From contig NZ_VIAQ01000006.1 of the NCBI RefSeq assembly GCF_006546655.1, positions 186,001 to 250,000 on the forward strand: DNA of 64,000 bases. The letters run 5' to 3'. The DNA comes from Methanolobus vulcani. Lineage in GTDB: Archaea > Halobacteriota > Methanosarcinia > Methanosarcinales > Methanosarcinaceae. The translations under genes were made by a program, and so were the position numbers. Within the stretch, counting starts at the first letter, position 1; the number at the start of each line of letters is the position of its first letter. The notes beneath the pieces are model-generated. The model did no database searches and was not told where the DNA came from. It saw only the letters and a program-made list of their open reading frames with translations. Shown here piece after piece: positions 19,362 through 28,478 of this stretch.

Positions 19362-20729
19362 ATGGCAAAAATCTCATCCATTAACCCCACAACAGGAAAA
19401 GTTATCAGCGAAGTTGAAATGCACACCGACGAACAGGTGAGCCGGATGCTCAAGAAATCTGCTGAAACGTTCAGGGAATGGAAAAGAACTGATATTTCTG
19501 AGCGTAATGAGCTTCTGAAGAAATTTGCTGAGCTGTTACGGAAAAACAAGGGAGAATATGGAAAACTCATCACTACAGAGATGGGAAAGGTCATGAAGCA
19601 GGCTGTTCCTGAGGTTGCAAAATGTGCGACAATGTTTGATTATTTTGCTGATAATGCCGAAAAGCTGCTTGAACCTGAGCCTGCGGAAGAGGGTGCATGC
19701 GACCAGATGATCCATTACGAACCAATGGGAACTGTGCTTGCGATTAAGCCCTGGAATTACCCGTTCTGGCAGGTCCTCAGTGCAGCAGCACACGTACTGG
19801 CTGGTGGAAATGTCATGCTACTCAAGCATTCGAGTTACGTTCCCCTGTGTGCCCTTGAGATTGAGAACATTTTCCTTGAAGCCGGATTTCCTGAAGGTGT
19901 CTTCCAGACAATGATTGTTGATGGAAAGACTGCATCCTCACTTATTTCACGGAAGGAAGTGAAAGCAGTATCATTCACAGGAGGATACGATGCAGGACAG
20001 AAAGTTGCCGAGCTTGCCGCCCATAACATGAAGAAATTCGTGCTGGAACTTGGCGGAAGTGACCCGTTCATAATCCTTGATGATGCCAATGTTGAGATGG
20101 CTGCAAAGGTAGGAGTTCCAAGCCGTTTTATCAATACCGGACAGACTTGCATTGCAGCCAAGCGTTTCATAGTCATGGAGGAGGTTGCTGAAGAGTTCAC
20201 GGAAAAGTTTGTGGAAGAAACGCTCAATCTGAAGGTAGGAGATCCAATGGACCCTGAAACAGACATTGGACCAATGGTCAGGAATGAGCAAATGCTTGTG
20301 CTTGAAGATCAGGTAAAAGATGCAATATCAAAAGGTGCAAACCCTCTTGTCCCCGGTGGAAGAATGGCAAGTCAGGGGTACATGTATTCTCCTACTGTTC
20401 TCACCGGAGTTACAAGGGACATGAAGGTCATGACAGAGGAAACTTTCGGACCTGTGGCACCGATAATTACTGTGAAAACCGAGGATGAAGCCATTGAACT
20501 TGCAAACGATTCAGAGTTTGGGCTGGGTGCCAGTGTCTGGAGCCAGGAACGTGACAGGGCTATGAGAGTTGCATCTGAGCTTGAAACAGGAATGGTAGGT
20601 GTAAACTCATTCTGCACACCGCAGGCATGCCTGCCATTTGGCGGAGTTAAGAAAAGCGGAATGGGCAGGGAGCTTTCAAGACATGGGTTCCTCGAGTTTA
20701 TGAATATCAAGTCTTTAAAGCTGATGTGA
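19362..20729 (+). CDS. aldehyde dehydrogenase, succinate-semialdehyde dehydrogenase type
   Basis: 455 residues. It oxidises an aldehyde with NAD(P). The catalytic set is complete: N132 in KPWNYPFWQ, E229 in LELGGSDPF and C263 in NTGQTCIAAKR. It resembles the short SSADH/YneI group. GAGG precedes ATG 19362. A second aldehyde dehydrogenase and a ThDP enzyme follow in the same direction, so aldehydes made or released by that enzyme are possible substrates, but this is inference. Confidence 0.9.
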   Translation: MAKISSINPTTGKVISEVEMHTDEQVSRMLKKSAETFREWKRTDISERNELLKKFAELLRKNKGEYGKLITTEMGKVMKQAVPEVAKCATMFDYFADNAEKLLEPEPAEEGACDQMIHYEPMGTVLAIKPWNYPFWQVLSAAAHVLAGGNVMLLKHSSYVPLCALEIENIFLEAGFPEGVFQTMIVDGKTASSLISRKEVKAVSFTGGYDAGQKVAELAAHNMKKFVLELGGSDPFIILDDANVEMAAKVGVPSRFINTGQTCIAAKRFIVMEEVAEEFTEKFVEETLNLKVGDPMDPETDIGPMVRNEQMLVLEDQVKDAISKGANPLVPGGRMASQGYMYSPTVLTGVTRDMKVMTEETFGPVAPIITVKTEDEAIELANDSEFGLGASVWSQERDRAMRVASELETGMVGVNSFCTPQACLPFGGVKKSGMGRELSRHGFLEFMNIKSLKLM

Positions 20730-21011
20730 ATGAAATTAATTCAAATAGACTTTTAGTCTCATTTTCTCTTTTTATTCATGATATTCATGAATTGCTTATT
20801 ACTAATCGGATGATGACTTATGATCCCTCCATCGTAAATGATGCAAAAAGTTCCAAAGATACATTCAGAATCCAGAACAGTATCATAATCCAATTCCTCT
20901 TAAAATATGAAAGGCTTGCTAAGCAATTATATATCACATCAACTATTATATAAAAGAAGGAATCTGGATTTTAAAAGCCCTTATTCCAATAACAAGTGAG
21001 AGGAATTCCAA

Positions 21012-22379
21012 TTGGGGAAAATTAAGTCTGTTAATCCTGCAACAAAAGAATTGAACGGAGAATTTGACCTCTATTCTCAGCAAGTTGTGAATCAGAAGAT
21101 AGGAGATTCCCGAAAAGCATTTGCTCAATGGAAAAACGAACCACTCTGTGAAAGAACTTTCTCCATCGAATGTGTGGGTGAGGTTCTGAGAAACAGAAAA
21201 GAAGAGCTAGCAGAGCTCATTACAAAAGAAATGGGCAAACCTATCAAGGAGTCACTGTCGGAAATTGAAAAGTGCGCATGGACATGTGATTACTTTGCAA
21301 ACAATGCTGAAAGTTTTCTGGCATCTGAATTTGTGGAAACCGATGCTGAAACCTCTGGATATGTTTATGAACCGACTGGTGTTATACTCAGTATAATGCC
21401 CTGGGATTTTCCATTCTGGCAGGCATTAAGATTTGGTATTCCGGCTGTTGCTGGTGGAAATACTGTGTTACTGAAACATGCCAGTAATGTTCCTATGTGT
21501 GCTCTTGAAATTGAGAATATATTCATTGAGGCTGGATTTCCAGAGGGTGTGTACCAGACACTTCTTGTAGATGGCAACACTGCATCCTCAGTGATTTCAA
21601 GAGATGAAATAAACGCTGTTTCTTTTGCAGGCAGTCGTCCAGGAGGAGAAATGGTAGCAGAAGCCGCTGGAAAAAGCATTAAGAAATTCATCCTTGAACT
21701 TGGAGGCAGCGATCCTCTGATAGTGCTGGAAGATGCAGATGTCGAGAAAGTTGCTAAAGCAGCAGTTATAGCGAGATTTCAGAACTGCGGACAAAGCTGT
21801 ATTGCAGCCAAACGTTTACTGGTTGATGAGAAAATTGCCGGAGATTTCACCGAGAAATTCACAGAACACGTAAAAGACCTCAAAATAGGAGATCCAATGG
21901 ATCCTGCTACTGATATAGGACCGATGGCAGGTGAAATACAAATAAAATGTCTGGAAGAGCAGATAAGACTGAGCATGAAATCAGGAGCAAAAACAATTCT
22001 GGAAGGTGGCAGGACAGATGAAGAAGGATATTTTTACAAACCTGTTGTTCTCAGCAATGTAGACAAAATGGCTCCTGTTGTAACGGAAGAAACGTTTGGT
22101 CCTGTTGCACCCATAATAACTTTCAATAATGAGGAAGACGCTATTAAAATTGCTAACAATACTGAATTCGGGCTTGGAGCCAGCATCTGGAGCAGGGATA
22201 AGCATAGAGCCATGAGGATGACACGACACATCGAAGCCGGTGTAATAACTGTCAACAACATTGTATCATCTGATCCAAGACTTCCTTTTGGGGGAATGAA
22301 AAAGAGCGGAATCGGCAGGGAGATGTACCGCCATGGAATGCTGGAATTCATGAACGTGAAATCCATGAAGGTGTATTAA
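21012..22379 (+). CDS. second aldehyde dehydrogenase paralogue with Asn-to-Asp change
   Basis: 455 residues, same length and order of motifs as the upstream paralogue. TTG 21012 is the start, with GAGG upstream. E229 and C263 (NCGQSCIAAKR) are kept, but the oxyanion-hole asparagine is replaced: the segment reads PWDFPFWQ, giving D132. The NAD-binding turn also differs (SFAGS instead of SFTGG). The change suggests altered catalysis or a different substrate. The stop lies 2 nt before the ThDP enzyme gene, so the two are translated together. Confidence 0.88.
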   Translation: MGKIKSVNPATKELNGEFDLYSQQVVNQKIGDSRKAFAQWKNEPLCERTFSIECVGEVLRNRKEELAELITKEMGKPIKESLSEIEKCAWTCDYFANNAESFLASEFVETDAETSGYVYEPTGVILSIMPWDFPFWQALRFGIPAVAGGNTVLLKHASNVPMCALEIENIFIEAGFPEGVYQTLLVDGNTASSVISRDEINAVSFAGSRPGGEMVAEAAGKSIKKFILELGGSDPLIVLEDADVEKVAKAAVIARFQNCGQSCIAAKRLLVDEKIAGDFTEKFTEHVKDLKIGDPMDPATDIGPMAGEIQIKCLEEQIRLSMKSGAKTILEGGRTDEEGYFYKPVVLSNVDKMAPVVTEETFGPVAPIITFNNEEDAIKIANNTEFGLGASIWSRDKHRAMRMTRHIEAGVITVNNIVSSDPRLPFGGMKKSGIGREMYRHGMLEFMNVKSMKVY

Positions 22380-22381
22380 AA

Positions 22382-24019
22382 ATGAAAGCTAGCGATCTTT
22401 TTGTGAAATGCCTTGAAAATGAGGGCGTAGAATACATATTCGGAGTTCCGGGAGAGGAAACCATCGACCTTACCGAATCACTCAGGAAATCAAATATCAA
22501 ATTCATCCCCACAAGACATGAGCAGAGTGCTGCTTTTATGGCAGACATGTATGGGAGGCTCACACACAAGCCAGGAGTCTGTCTTGCAACACTGGGACCG
22601 GGAGCCACAAATCTTATAACCGGAATTGCAGACGCACAGCTTGACAGAGCACCTCTTGTGGCAATCACAGGCCAGTCTGCCCTTGAAAAAACACATAAGG
22701 ATTCGCATCAGTATATCGATATTGTAACGGCTTTCAAACAATTCACAACATGGAACTCAAAGGTCACAAGAGCCGATTTTATTCCTGAGATAGTTCACAA
22801 GGCTTTTGATATTGCAGCAGACAGACCCGGAGCTACCCATATTGAGCTTCCGGAAGATGTGGCTAAAGAAGAAACATCAAAAGAACCGATATTAAAGAAG
22901 GACTATCCGCATATCAGACTCCTGGACGAAAGTGAACTTAAAAGAGCTGCAGAGATGATAAAGAGCAGTTCAATGCCAATAATCCTTGCAGGTAATGGAG
23001 TGTTCAGGGAAGATGCAGCTGGTGAACTCAGAAAACTCGTTCAGTCTACAGGTCTTCCCGTTGTTTCAACTTTCATGGGAAAAGGTGCAATACCTGCTGA
23101 TAATACTCATTACCTTGGTTCAATGGGTATCAAGGACCACGACCACATAATGTGTGGTTTTGAGATGGCTGACCTTGTAATATGTGTTGGCTTTGATTAT
23201 GTTGAATACACACCAAAATTCTGGAACCCTGACAAATCAAAGAAGATAATTCACATTCACACAGACCATCCGGAAATTGATGAAACATATATTCCTGATA
23301 TTCTTCTTGTCGGAAGCATCAAACAGACACTTTTCAATCTCAGACAATATTGTGATTTTAAAAAGGAAATGCATGAAAGATTCCAGAAGGTCCGTGCCAG
23401 AATGATGGCCGAAATTGAGGACTACGCTGAAGACATGTCTTTCCCCATGAAACCCCAAAAGATACTCTCAGATGTACGGGAAACAATGGATAGGGGAGAT
23501 ATTCTCATCAGTGATGTCGGTGCTCATAAATTGTGGATCGGAAGGCTTTTCCCTGCATGCGAACCAAATACAGTTTTTATTTCCAACGGACTTGCAACCA
23601 TGGGATTTGCACTCCCCAGTGCCATTGCAGCAAGTATAATTAAACCTGAAAAGAAGGTCGTTGCAATTGCAGGAGATGGTGGTTTCCTTATGAATCTACA
23701 GGATCTTGAAACTGCTGTCAGACTTGGCTGTAATTTTGTTGTTGTTATTTTTGATGATTCAAAGTACGGACTCATCGAATGGCATGAAAGGAAAGCCTTC
23801 AATGAAACCATGGGAATTGATTTCACAAACCCTGATTTTGTGAAACTTGCTGAAAGTTTTGGTGCAAAAGGAGTAAGGCTTGAAACTGCTGAAGAGTTAA
23901 AACCAAGGCTTACTGATGCACTTGAAGCAGGCGGTGTCTGGCTTTTGGATGTTCCGGTGGATTATTCAGAGAATATCAAGCTTACAGAGAAACTTAAGCA
24001 CAATTTCTGTGAACTTTAA
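22382..24019 (+). CDS. acetolactate synthase-like thiamine diphosphate enzyme
   Basis: 545 residues. The activating glutamate is E47 (RHEQSAAFMAD). The ThDP/Mg motif begins at AGDGGFLMN and ends near FDDSKYGLI. The middle domain has VLGSMGIK-like and GFDYVEYTP segments as in catabolic acetolactate synthases (AlsS). No regulatory small subunit is adjacent, which favours an AlsS-type or other decarboxylase over biosynthetic IlvB. Co-occurrence with two aldehyde dehydrogenases suggests a 2-oxoacid to aldehyde to acid route, or pyruvate to acetolactate; this cannot be settled here. Confidence 0.82.
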   Translation: MKASDLFVKCLENEGVEYIFGVPGEETIDLTESLRKSNIKFIPTRHEQSAAFMADMYGRLTHKPGVCLATLGPGATNLITGIADAQLDRAPLVAITGQSALEKTHKDSHQYIDIVTAFKQFTTWNSKVTRADFIPEIVHKAFDIAADRPGATHIELPEDVAKEETSKEPILKKDYPHIRLLDESELKRAAEMIKSSSMPIILAGNGVFREDAAGELRKLVQSTGLPVVSTFMGKGAIPADNTHYLGSMGIKDHDHIMCGFEMADLVICVGFDYVEYTPKFWNPDKSKKIIHIHTDHPEIDETYIPDILLVGSIKQTLFNLRQYCDFKKEMHERFQKVRARMMAEIEDYAEDMSFPMKPQKILSDVRETMDRGDILISDVGAHKLWIGRLFPACEPNTVFISNGLATMGFALPSAIAASIIKPEKKVVAIAGDGGFLMNLQDLETAVRLGCNFVVVIFDDSKYGLIEWHERKAFNETMGIDFTNPDFVKLAESFGAKGVRLETAEELKPRLTDALEAGGVWLLDVPVDYSENIKLTEKLKHNFCEL

Positions 24020-24180
24020 ATTTTCAATTTTTAAGTGTTAAGTATCGAACTTAAAGACATTTGAAGTTTAACTCCTTGAAAATCAGTTACATTTATAAAA
24101 AATCCACTTCATCTTTCTTATTGGGAAGTCGTTATCGAATTACAATTACGGATAACAAGCGATTTTCGGGGTGTTAAACA

Positions 24181-25131
24181 GTGAAGAAGAAGATTTTGAT
24201 ACTTTTAGTTGTAATTATGGCTCTTTTTGTGGCCGGCTGCGCTGAAGAAACGAATGAAATGCAGGAAGACACGGGTATGGATGATGGAGGCGATTCCCAG
24301 ATGGAAAAAGGCACCATTGTTATAGGCTCAAAACTTTTCCAGGAATCCTATATTCTTGCTCATATGACCGCTCTTGTCCTTGAAGATGCAGGATATGATA
24401 CCGATGTCAAACAGGGACTTGGTGGCACTTTTGTTAATTACGAAGCCCTGAAGGCAGGCCAGATACACACATATGCCGAATATACCGGTACTGCTTACAG
24501 CCAGATACTCAGCCTTGAACAACTCGATGACTGGGACAGGCAGGTAGTTTACAACATGACCGAAGAAGGTCTCATGGAACAGGACAGAGTAATGATAGTA
24601 AGCAACCTTGGTTTTGAGGATGCATATGCCATAGCTGTTCAGGAAGACTGGGCTGCTGAGAACAATGTCACAAAGATAAGCGACCTTGAACCTTATGCAG
24701 CAGAAATGACAATCGGCACTGATCCTGAGTTTGCCACACGTGAAGATGGATTGCCACGTATAACTGAAGTATACGGCTTTGAATTCATGGACTATAAACA
24801 GGCTGTTGCTACTGTAATGTATGAAGCCATCAAAAGTGACGAGGTTAATGCAATCTCTGCTTACACCACAGATACAAGAAATGAAGTATTTGAACTTCGT
24901 GTTCTTGAAGATGATAAGAATGCACTGCCACCTTATGATGCAATCCTTATAGTAACAGAGGAATTTGCAGAAGAAAACCCTGATGCAATTGCTGCAATGC
25001 AGAAACTTGATGGTGCAATTGATACTGACACCATGAGACAGTTGAACTATCAGTTCGATATAGAACAAAAGGAACCAAGAGACATTGCTTATCAGTTCCT
25101 TGTCGATGAAGGAATTATTGAGGGAGAATAA
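24181..25131 (+). CDS. quaternary-amine ABC transporter substrate-binding lipoprotein (OpuBC/OsmF type)
   Basis: 316 residues, GTG start. An N-terminal hydrophobic segment ends in a lipobox-like VAGCAEE, so the protein should be anchored outside the membrane. The binding domain matches the glycine betaine/carnitine/choline group: IVIGSKLFQESYILAHM, YAEYTGTAYSQ and a C-terminal LNYQFDIEQKEPRDIA. It begins a four-gene operon with an ATPase and two permeases. Uptake of compatible solutes is the usual role. In a methylotroph the ligand could also be a methyl donor. Confidence 0.88.
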   Translation: MKKKILILLVVIMALFVAGCAEETNEMQEDTGMDDGGDSQMEKGTIVIGSKLFQESYILAHMTALVLEDAGYDTDVKQGLGGTFVNYEALKAGQIHTYAEYTGTAYSQILSLEQLDDWDRQVVYNMTEEGLMEQDRVMIVSNLGFEDAYAIAVQEDWAAENNVTKISDLEPYAAEMTIGTDPEFATREDGLPRITEVYGFEFMDYKQAVATVMYEAIKSDEVNAISAYTTDTRNEVFELRVLEDDKNALPPYDAILIVTEEFAEENPDAIAAMQKLDGAIDTDTMRQLNYQFDIEQKEPRDIAYQFLVDEGIIEGE

Positions 25132-25175
25132 ATCCCTCACTTTTTAGGAATAATATCTAATCTCCGGGTATTGAC

Positions 25176-26303
25176 ATGCAAACACAAAGGCTGTTTGACA
25201 GAATTGATTCTATCCAGTTCAGGGGAATCACAAAGAAATATGGAGAAGGTTTTGCGGTAAAAGACCTTGATCTGGAAATTATAGGTGGAGAACTCCTGAT
25301 TCTTATCGGACCCAGTGGTTCAGGGAAAACAACAACTCTGCGTATGATAAACCGCATGATAGAACAGGATGAAGGTTCGGTTACTATTAATGAGATTGAT
25401 ACAAAAAATGTCGATCCTGTGCGTCTTCGACGTAATATTGGTTATGTGATACAGAATATCGGCCTGTTTCCCCATATGACAATCGGGGAGAACATAGGGC
25501 TTGTTCCTAAACTTGAAAAACAAAGCAAAAACGATATTGAAGAAAGAGTGAAAACACTGCTTGAATTTGTATCACTTCCACCTGAAATGTTCATGAACCG
25601 CTATCCTAAACAACTTAGTGGCGGTCAGCAGCAGAGAGTCGGGCTTGCAAGGGCCATGGCTATGGACCCACCTCTTTTTTTGATGGACGAACCATTTGGT
25701 GCACTGGATCCCATATTAAGAAAACAGCTCCAGAAGGAATTCCTGAAAATAAAAAATGAGATCAACCGTACAATCGTTTTTGTGACCCATGATATTGAGG
25801 AAGCTCTTGTACTCGGTGACAGGATTGCCATTATGGACCAGGGAAAACTCGTACAGGTGGGACCTCCTGAAGAACTCATTTTTAATCCTGAAAATGAGCT
25901 TGTTGCTGATATCGTTGATAACCAGCGTAAATTTAAGCACATGGATACTCTTAAAGTGAAGGATTTGATGTCACCCTTTGAGGAGAAATATATTCTCGAT
26001 TTGAAAACGCAAGCCTGTGATGCTGTTGATGAAATGACAAACAGGGACCTTGAAACTGCTTTTGTTTTTGATGGGGATGAACTTCTCGGACAGGTGGAGA
26101 TTGTGGACCTTATGAAATGCAGGGACAGAGAAGAGAAACTGAGTGAACTTGCAAAACCCATCAAGTCATTCCAACCAACGGATTCGGTTGCATTTGCATT
26201 ATCTGAGATGAAAAACAGTGGAAAATACCTTGCAATTGTTATGAATTCAAAAAAACCGGTTGGTATCCTTGTATCCGATGAGGTTTTGCTGAAACTTATC
26301 TGA
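25176..26303 (+). CDS. quaternary-amine ABC transporter ATPase with CBS domains
   Basis: 375 residues. Walker A is GPSGSGKTT (45-53), the signature is LSGGQQQRVGLARA, and Walker B is LFLMDEPFGALD, followed by the H-loop FVTHDIEEA. A C-terminal region of about 120 residues (DLMSPFEEKYILDLKTQ to VGILVSDEVL) forms a CBS pair. In OpuA-type importers such a pair senses ionic strength. It energises the two permeases encoded downstream. Confidence 0.92.
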   Translation: MQTQRLFDRIDSIQFRGITKKYGEGFAVKDLDLEIIGGELLILIGPSGSGKTTTLRMINRMIEQDEGSVTINEIDTKNVDPVRLRRNIGYVIQNIGLFPHMTIGENIGLVPKLEKQSKNDIEERVKTLLEFVSLPPEMFMNRYPKQLSGGQQQRVGLARAMAMDPPLFLMDEPFGALDPILRKQLQKEFLKIKNEINRTIVFVTHDIEEALVLGDRIAIMDQGKLVQVGPPEELIFNPENELVADIVDNQRKFKHMDTLKVKDLMSPFEEKYILDLKTQACDAVDEMTNRDLETAFVFDGDELLGQVEIVDLMKCRDREEKLSELAKPIKSFQPTDSVAFALSEMKNSGKYLAIVMNSKKPVGILVSDEVLLKLI

Positions 26304-26327
26304 TGAAGTGAAAATGGGGAACAGGTT

Positions 26328-26969
26328 ATGTTTTCAATACAGATTATAGCGGATGTCTGGGAAAGAAACCTGATGACAATGCGAACAATTGAGCATCTAC
26401 ATATGTTCAGCATAGCCCTGATACTGTCGATAATAATTGGAGTTTCCGTTGGTATTTTCATTTATATGAAACCAAAAACTGCAAATCCTGTACTCAATTT
26501 TCTGAATATTGTAGAAACGATACCAGACCTTGCACTAATCGTGCTTCTTCTGCCAATAGTTAAACTCGGAGCAGGACCCACCATTGCTGCATGTGTGCTC
26601 TATTCCATACTTCCGATTGCAAGAAATACCTACACTGGGCTGAAAAATGTGGATGAGCAATACACATATGTTGCACAGGCAATCGGACTCTCCCCAAAGG
26701 AAGCATTGCTGAAAGTGAGGATTCCAATGTCACTTCCCCTTATTGCAGGAGGAATAAGGATTGCACTGGTGTTCTGCATGGGTGTTGTAACTCTTGGAGG
26801 GCTTGTTGCAGCGGGAGGACTTGGAACTGTACTGCAGAACGGAATACAGCTTTACCAGAAGGATGCAATCCTTGTTGCGGGACTCTGGACCGGATTGCTT
26901 GCTGTTTTGCTTGATGCTTTTGCTGGTTTAATCGAGAAAAAACTCCATGAGAGGTATGGAACATGGTAG
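26328..26969 (+). CDS. quaternary-amine ABC transporter permease 1
   Basis: 213 residues, about six membrane helices. The EAA loop that contacts the ATPase is QAIGLSPKEALLKVRIPMSLP, shortened here to the permease-type signature around residues 112-132. The stop is UAG (26967-26969) and overlaps the start of the second permease (ATG 26963). Readthrough would run about 20 codons in a frame inside the next gene, so it is ordinary coupling rather than recoding. Confidence 0.9.
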   Translation: MFSIQIIADVWERNLMTMRTIEHLHMFSIALILSIIIGVSVGIFIYMKPKTANPVLNFLNIVETIPDLALIVLLLPIVKLGAGPTIAACVLYSILPIARNTYTGLKNVDEQYTYVAQAIGLSPKEALLKVRIPMSLPLIAGGIRIALVFCMGVVTLGGLVAAGGLGTVLQNGIQLYQKDAILVAGLWTGLLAVLLDAFAGLIEKKLHERYGTW

Positions 26970-27577
26970 TTCTTGAAACTGTACTTGATGCAACATGGGA
27001 ACACATTGTCCTTGTCTATACAACACTTTTTGTAAGTATAGCTGTCTCTATTCCACTTGCTTTTGGAGCATTGTACAGTAAAAAACTCGAATTCATTATC
27101 ATGAAGTTTGCAAACCTTGTTCAGGCAGTTCCAAGCTTTGCTGTAGTTGCAATCATGGTTCCTTTCCTTGGAATCGGTTTTACACCTGCGCTTGTTGCAA
27201 TAATGTTGCGTGCTCTGCTTCCAATAATCAAAAATACATATATCGGTCTTAGCAATGTTGATCCTGCATTGATCGACTATGCAGAAGGAGTGGGACTTAG
27301 CCAGTGGCAGATACACAGACACATAAGACTTCCAAATGCATATCCTGCAATGTTTGCAGGAATTAAGTTTGCAGGAATATTAGCCAACAGCATTGCTGTA
27401 CTCACTGCTTTTATCGGCAGTGGTGGTCTTGGTGAGATTATATTCCAGGGACTTATAGGATACAATACAAGCACTCTACTTGCAGGTGCAATACCTGCTA
27501 TTATGCTTGCAATTCTGATAGATGTATCTTTCACAATGCTTGAAAAAAAAGTGACTCCTGAGTATTCCAGTGAATAA
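26963..27577 (+). CDS. quaternary-amine ABC transporter permease 2
   Basis: 204 residues with about five to six membrane helices and the EAA-type loop AEGVGLSQWQIHRHIRLP. It overlaps the first permease gene by 7 nt. Together they should form the heterodimeric channel of an OpuB/OpuC-type importer. It is the last gene of the operon; the next gene starts 60 nt later with an unrelated function. Confidence 0.9.
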   Translation: MVVLETVLDATWEHIVLVYTTLFVSIAVSIPLAFGALYSKKLEFIIMKFANLVQAVPSFAVVAIMVPFLGIGFTPALVAIMLRALLPIIKNTYIGLSNVDPALIDYAEGVGLSQWQIHRHIRLPNAYPAMFAGIKFAGILANSIAVLTAFIGSGGLGEIIFQGLIGYNTSTLLAGAIPAIMLAILIDVSFTMLEKKVTPEYSSE

Positions 27578-27636
27578 AAACAGACAAGAAGCAATACTTT
27601 TAATCTTTCGTTGCGTTAGAGCAAAAAGACAGAAAA

Positions 27637-28431
27637 ATGAGCCTGAAGGATGAGCTTAAGGGAAAAATTCCTGAAAAGGAACTTGAAAAACTGCCCAAAC
27701 ATTTCGATATTATAGGGGACATTGCTGTTGTATCTATCCCTGAAGAACTGACAAATTACAAAAATGAGATAGCCAGTGCCATTATGGGAAGGATGCAGAA
27801 TATCAAAAATGTGCTTAACAAAGTCTCAAAACTTGAAGGCAACAAAAGAGTTGCGGATTTTGAGATTATTGCAGGAAACAGCACTGAAACCATACACAAA
27901 GAGTTCGGGTTCTCTTATAAAATTGACCTCAGACAATCTTTTTTCAACGGCAGGCTCTCTTACGAGAGAAAACGAGTGGCATCCCTTGTGAAAGCAGGAG
28001 AAAAAGTACTCGTTCCTTTCAGCGGAGTCGGACCATTTGCAATACCTGCAGCAGCAGCTGCAGCCAGCCTTGTTGCAGTGGAAATGAACAGTGCTGCATG
28101 CAAATCATTTACAAAGAACTGCAAACTCAATAAACTTGAAGATAAAATCCATATTATTAATGCTGACGCCAACAGCATACCAAATCTACTAAAAACTGAG
28201 TTTGACAGGGCAATAATCCCTACACCCTATGGTATGGATCATTTTCTTGAAACAATTTCTCCGCTGGTAAAAGAGGGAGGATTTATCCATTTCTATACCT
28301 TCAAACCGAAAGAAGTTATTCCAGAACTCATTGAGAGATATGAAGGTATGGGATTTGAAGTTCTGTTCCATCGAAGGTGTGGCAATGTTGCTCCGGGGAT
28401 AAGTAGATGGGTATTTGATCTTAAAAAATGA
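27637..28431 (+). CDS. Trm5-like class I tRNA methyltransferase
   Basis: 264 residues. The N-terminal DIIGDIAVVSIPEEL is the D1-domain segment of Trm5/Taw2 proteins. It is followed by EFGFSYKIDLRQSFFNGRLSYER, which is very characteristic, and by the SAM motif VPFSGVGPFAIPAA. The usual NPP/NLP motif is replaced by IIPTPYGMD. The family makes m1G37 or related wyosine precursors in tRNA-Phe. The Taw1 gene 4 kb away belongs to the same wyosine route. Whether it acts as Trm5 or Taw2 is not decided by motif alone. Confidence 0.8.
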   Translation: MSLKDELKGKIPEKELEKLPKHFDIIGDIAVVSIPEELTNYKNEIASAIMGRMQNIKNVLNKVSKLEGNKRVADFEIIAGNSTETIHKEFGFSYKIDLRQSFFNGRLSYERKRVASLVKAGEKVLVPFSGVGPFAIPAAAAAASLVAVEMNSAACKSFTKNCKLNKLEDKIHIINADANSIPNLLKTEFDRAIIPTPYGMDHFLETISPLVKEGGFIHFYTFKPKEVIPELIERYEGMGFEVLFHRRCGNVAPGISRWVFDLKK

Positions 28432-28459
28432 GATTTGGTTTTTAAAAAAGAAAATGGAT

Positions 28460-28478
28460 GAGAAAGACTCACTTTCTC
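28460..28478 (-). terminator. terminator hairpin after argS
   Basis: A 7-bp perfect stem GAGAAAG/CTTTCTC with a 5-nt loop spans the argS stop region. On the minus strand it is followed by a T-rich run (28440-28455). It sits between two convergent genes. Confidence 0.45.

Noticed and set aside
24328-25140. Minus-strand frame of 270 codons
   Set aside because: Antisense to the substrate-binding lipoprotein gene, with an implausible Cys/Phe-rich composition.
25625-26461. Minus-strand frame of 278 codons
   Set aside because: Antisense to the ABC ATPase gene; serine- and isoleucine-rich with no motif.
26967-26969. UAG at the end of ABC permease 1 as a Pyl site
   Set aside because: The codon lies in the 7-nt overlap with the next permease, at the natural family end; the frame after it is out of phase with the next gene and ends soon.
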